Source: TM7 phylum sp. oral taxon 349 (GTDB lineage: Bacteria; Patescibacteriota; Saccharimonadia; Saccharimonadales; Saccharimonadaceae). From it: a DNA stretch of 64,000 nucleotides. Both the position numbers and the translations under genes were made by a program. Below the pieces are notes generated by a model. It was not told the DNA's origin. It did no database searches and saw only the letters and a program-made list of their open reading frames with translations. This document shows positions 63,535 through 64,000 of the stretch, piece by piece (position 1 is the first letter of the stretch; the number at the start of each line of letters is the position of its first letter). Location: the NCBI GenBank assembly GCA_018127705.1, contig CP072328.1, forward strand, positions 558,001 through 622,000. The letters are read 5' to 3'.

Positions 63535-64000
63535 ATGAAGCTTTTCTCCTGGAACGTTAATGGCATCCGCGCCGTCATTAGTAAAGGCGAGTTTGCACGA
63601 TTCATTAGCACATACAGCCCTGACATCATCTGTTTACAAGAGACGAAAGCATCACGCAGCCAAGTAGAGATTGACTTACCTGAATACACTGAGCATTTCT
63701 ACTCGGCAACAAAAAAAGGCTATTCAGGAACAGCGATTTTCTCAAAAACGCCAGCACACTGCTACCGCGACGGCTTTCCGAACGATATCGTCCAGCGATT
63801 CCAGCTAACAGACGACCGCTATGGTGATCCGAACAACGAGGGGCGCATTATCGCCGCAGAATTTGACGATTTTTGGCTTGTAACGTGCTACACGCCAAAT
63901 TCCAAAGGCGATTTAAGCCGACTGAGCCTACGCCAGCGCTGGGACGCCGCATGTCTCGCATACCTGCAAGAATTAGAGACGGGGCGATACGGTGTCGCTA
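63535..64000 (+). CDS. xthA: Exodeoxyribonuclease III (partial)
   Basis: DNA-repair AP endonuclease/exonuclease, the first ~155 residues; it runs off the window. MKLFSWNVNGIRAVISKGEF, DIICLQETKASRSQV (metal-binding Glu), GYSGTAIFSKT, NNEGRIIAAEF and VTCYTPNSKGDLSRL. TATACT (63523-63528) is 6 nt before the ATG: leaderless. The IS insertion ends about 40 bp upstream of the -10. Confidence 0.93.
   Translation, partial: MKLFSWNVNGIRAVISKGEFARFISTYSPDIICLQETKASRSQVEIDLPEYTEHFYSATKKGYSGTAIFSKTPAHCYRDGFPNDIVQRFQLTDDRYGDPNNEGRIIAAEFDDFWLVTCYTPNSKGDLSRLSLRQRWDAACLAYLQELETGRYGVA

Overview
The window looks like a chromosomal piece of a small-genome bacterium of the Patescibacteria/CPR type, most likely a Saccharibacterium (TM7). 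The evidence is indirect: compact operons with 1-4 nt overlaps, DnaX and RecR without their usual zinc-binding cysteines, a short AtpH, few biosynthetic genes, and many genes whose start codon sits 6-10 nt after a -10 box (leaderless transcripts). No rRNA or tRNA gene and no CRISPR array was seen. TGA is used as a normal stop.

Layout. 1-11 kb is an accessory zone: the end of an amino-acid ABC transporter, three decayed IS1595-type elements and one chimeric copy, a surface-glycan cassette with a histidine phosphatase/UDP-galactopyranose mutase fusion, a frameshifted zeta-like kinase and a truncated FtsX-type permease. 10.9-13.7 kb is a three-gene nucleotide-related cassette (an unknown protein, a guanylate-kinase-like protein, a HAM1/RdgB-like pyrophosphatase). 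14-24 kb is core translation: tuf, rpsJ, then rplC-rplD-rplW-rplB-rpsS-rplV-rpsC-rplP-rpmC-rpsQ-rplN-rplX-rplE-rpsN-rpsH. 24-26.4 kb holds a Nudix hydrolase, a phosphorylase-like/MazG-like fusion and a small orphan. 27.3-32.6 kb carries dnaX, dnaB, a GT39-like membrane protein, ybaB and recR. 33-35.7 kb is an AT-rich island (two-domain glycosyltransferase, Nudix, dead kinase). 35.7-41.4 kb has an ABC-F protein, a MacB/FtsX-type ABC pair and an NrnA-like phosphoesterase. 44-52.5 kb (minus strand) has folC and the F-type ATP synthase operon, with a deoxyribosyltransferase-like gene between atpG and atpD. 52.5-64 kb has a glutaredoxin-like gene, a second ABC-F, smpB, two GT4 glycosyltransferases, an alpha/beta hydrolase, cytidylate kinase, an intact IS1595-type element with an 8-bp target duplication, and the start of an exonuclease III gene.

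Three things stand out. (1) A complete type III hammerhead ribozyme lies at 43103-43157, at the 3' end of a short transcript. (2) That transcript and two others (54.36-54.77 kb and 61.1-61.68 kb) share one design: promoter, 5'-terminal hairpin, a small ORF whose coding sequence is packed with perfect local hairpins, and a long-stem 3' end. (3) Two ORF-less elements in opposite orientation (26420-27242 and 53121-54307) have matching 26-bp terminal inverted repeats, conserved core blocks, a large palindrome and microsatellite-like filling, and they bracket about 26 kb of core genes. I do not recognise the second or third as described systems.
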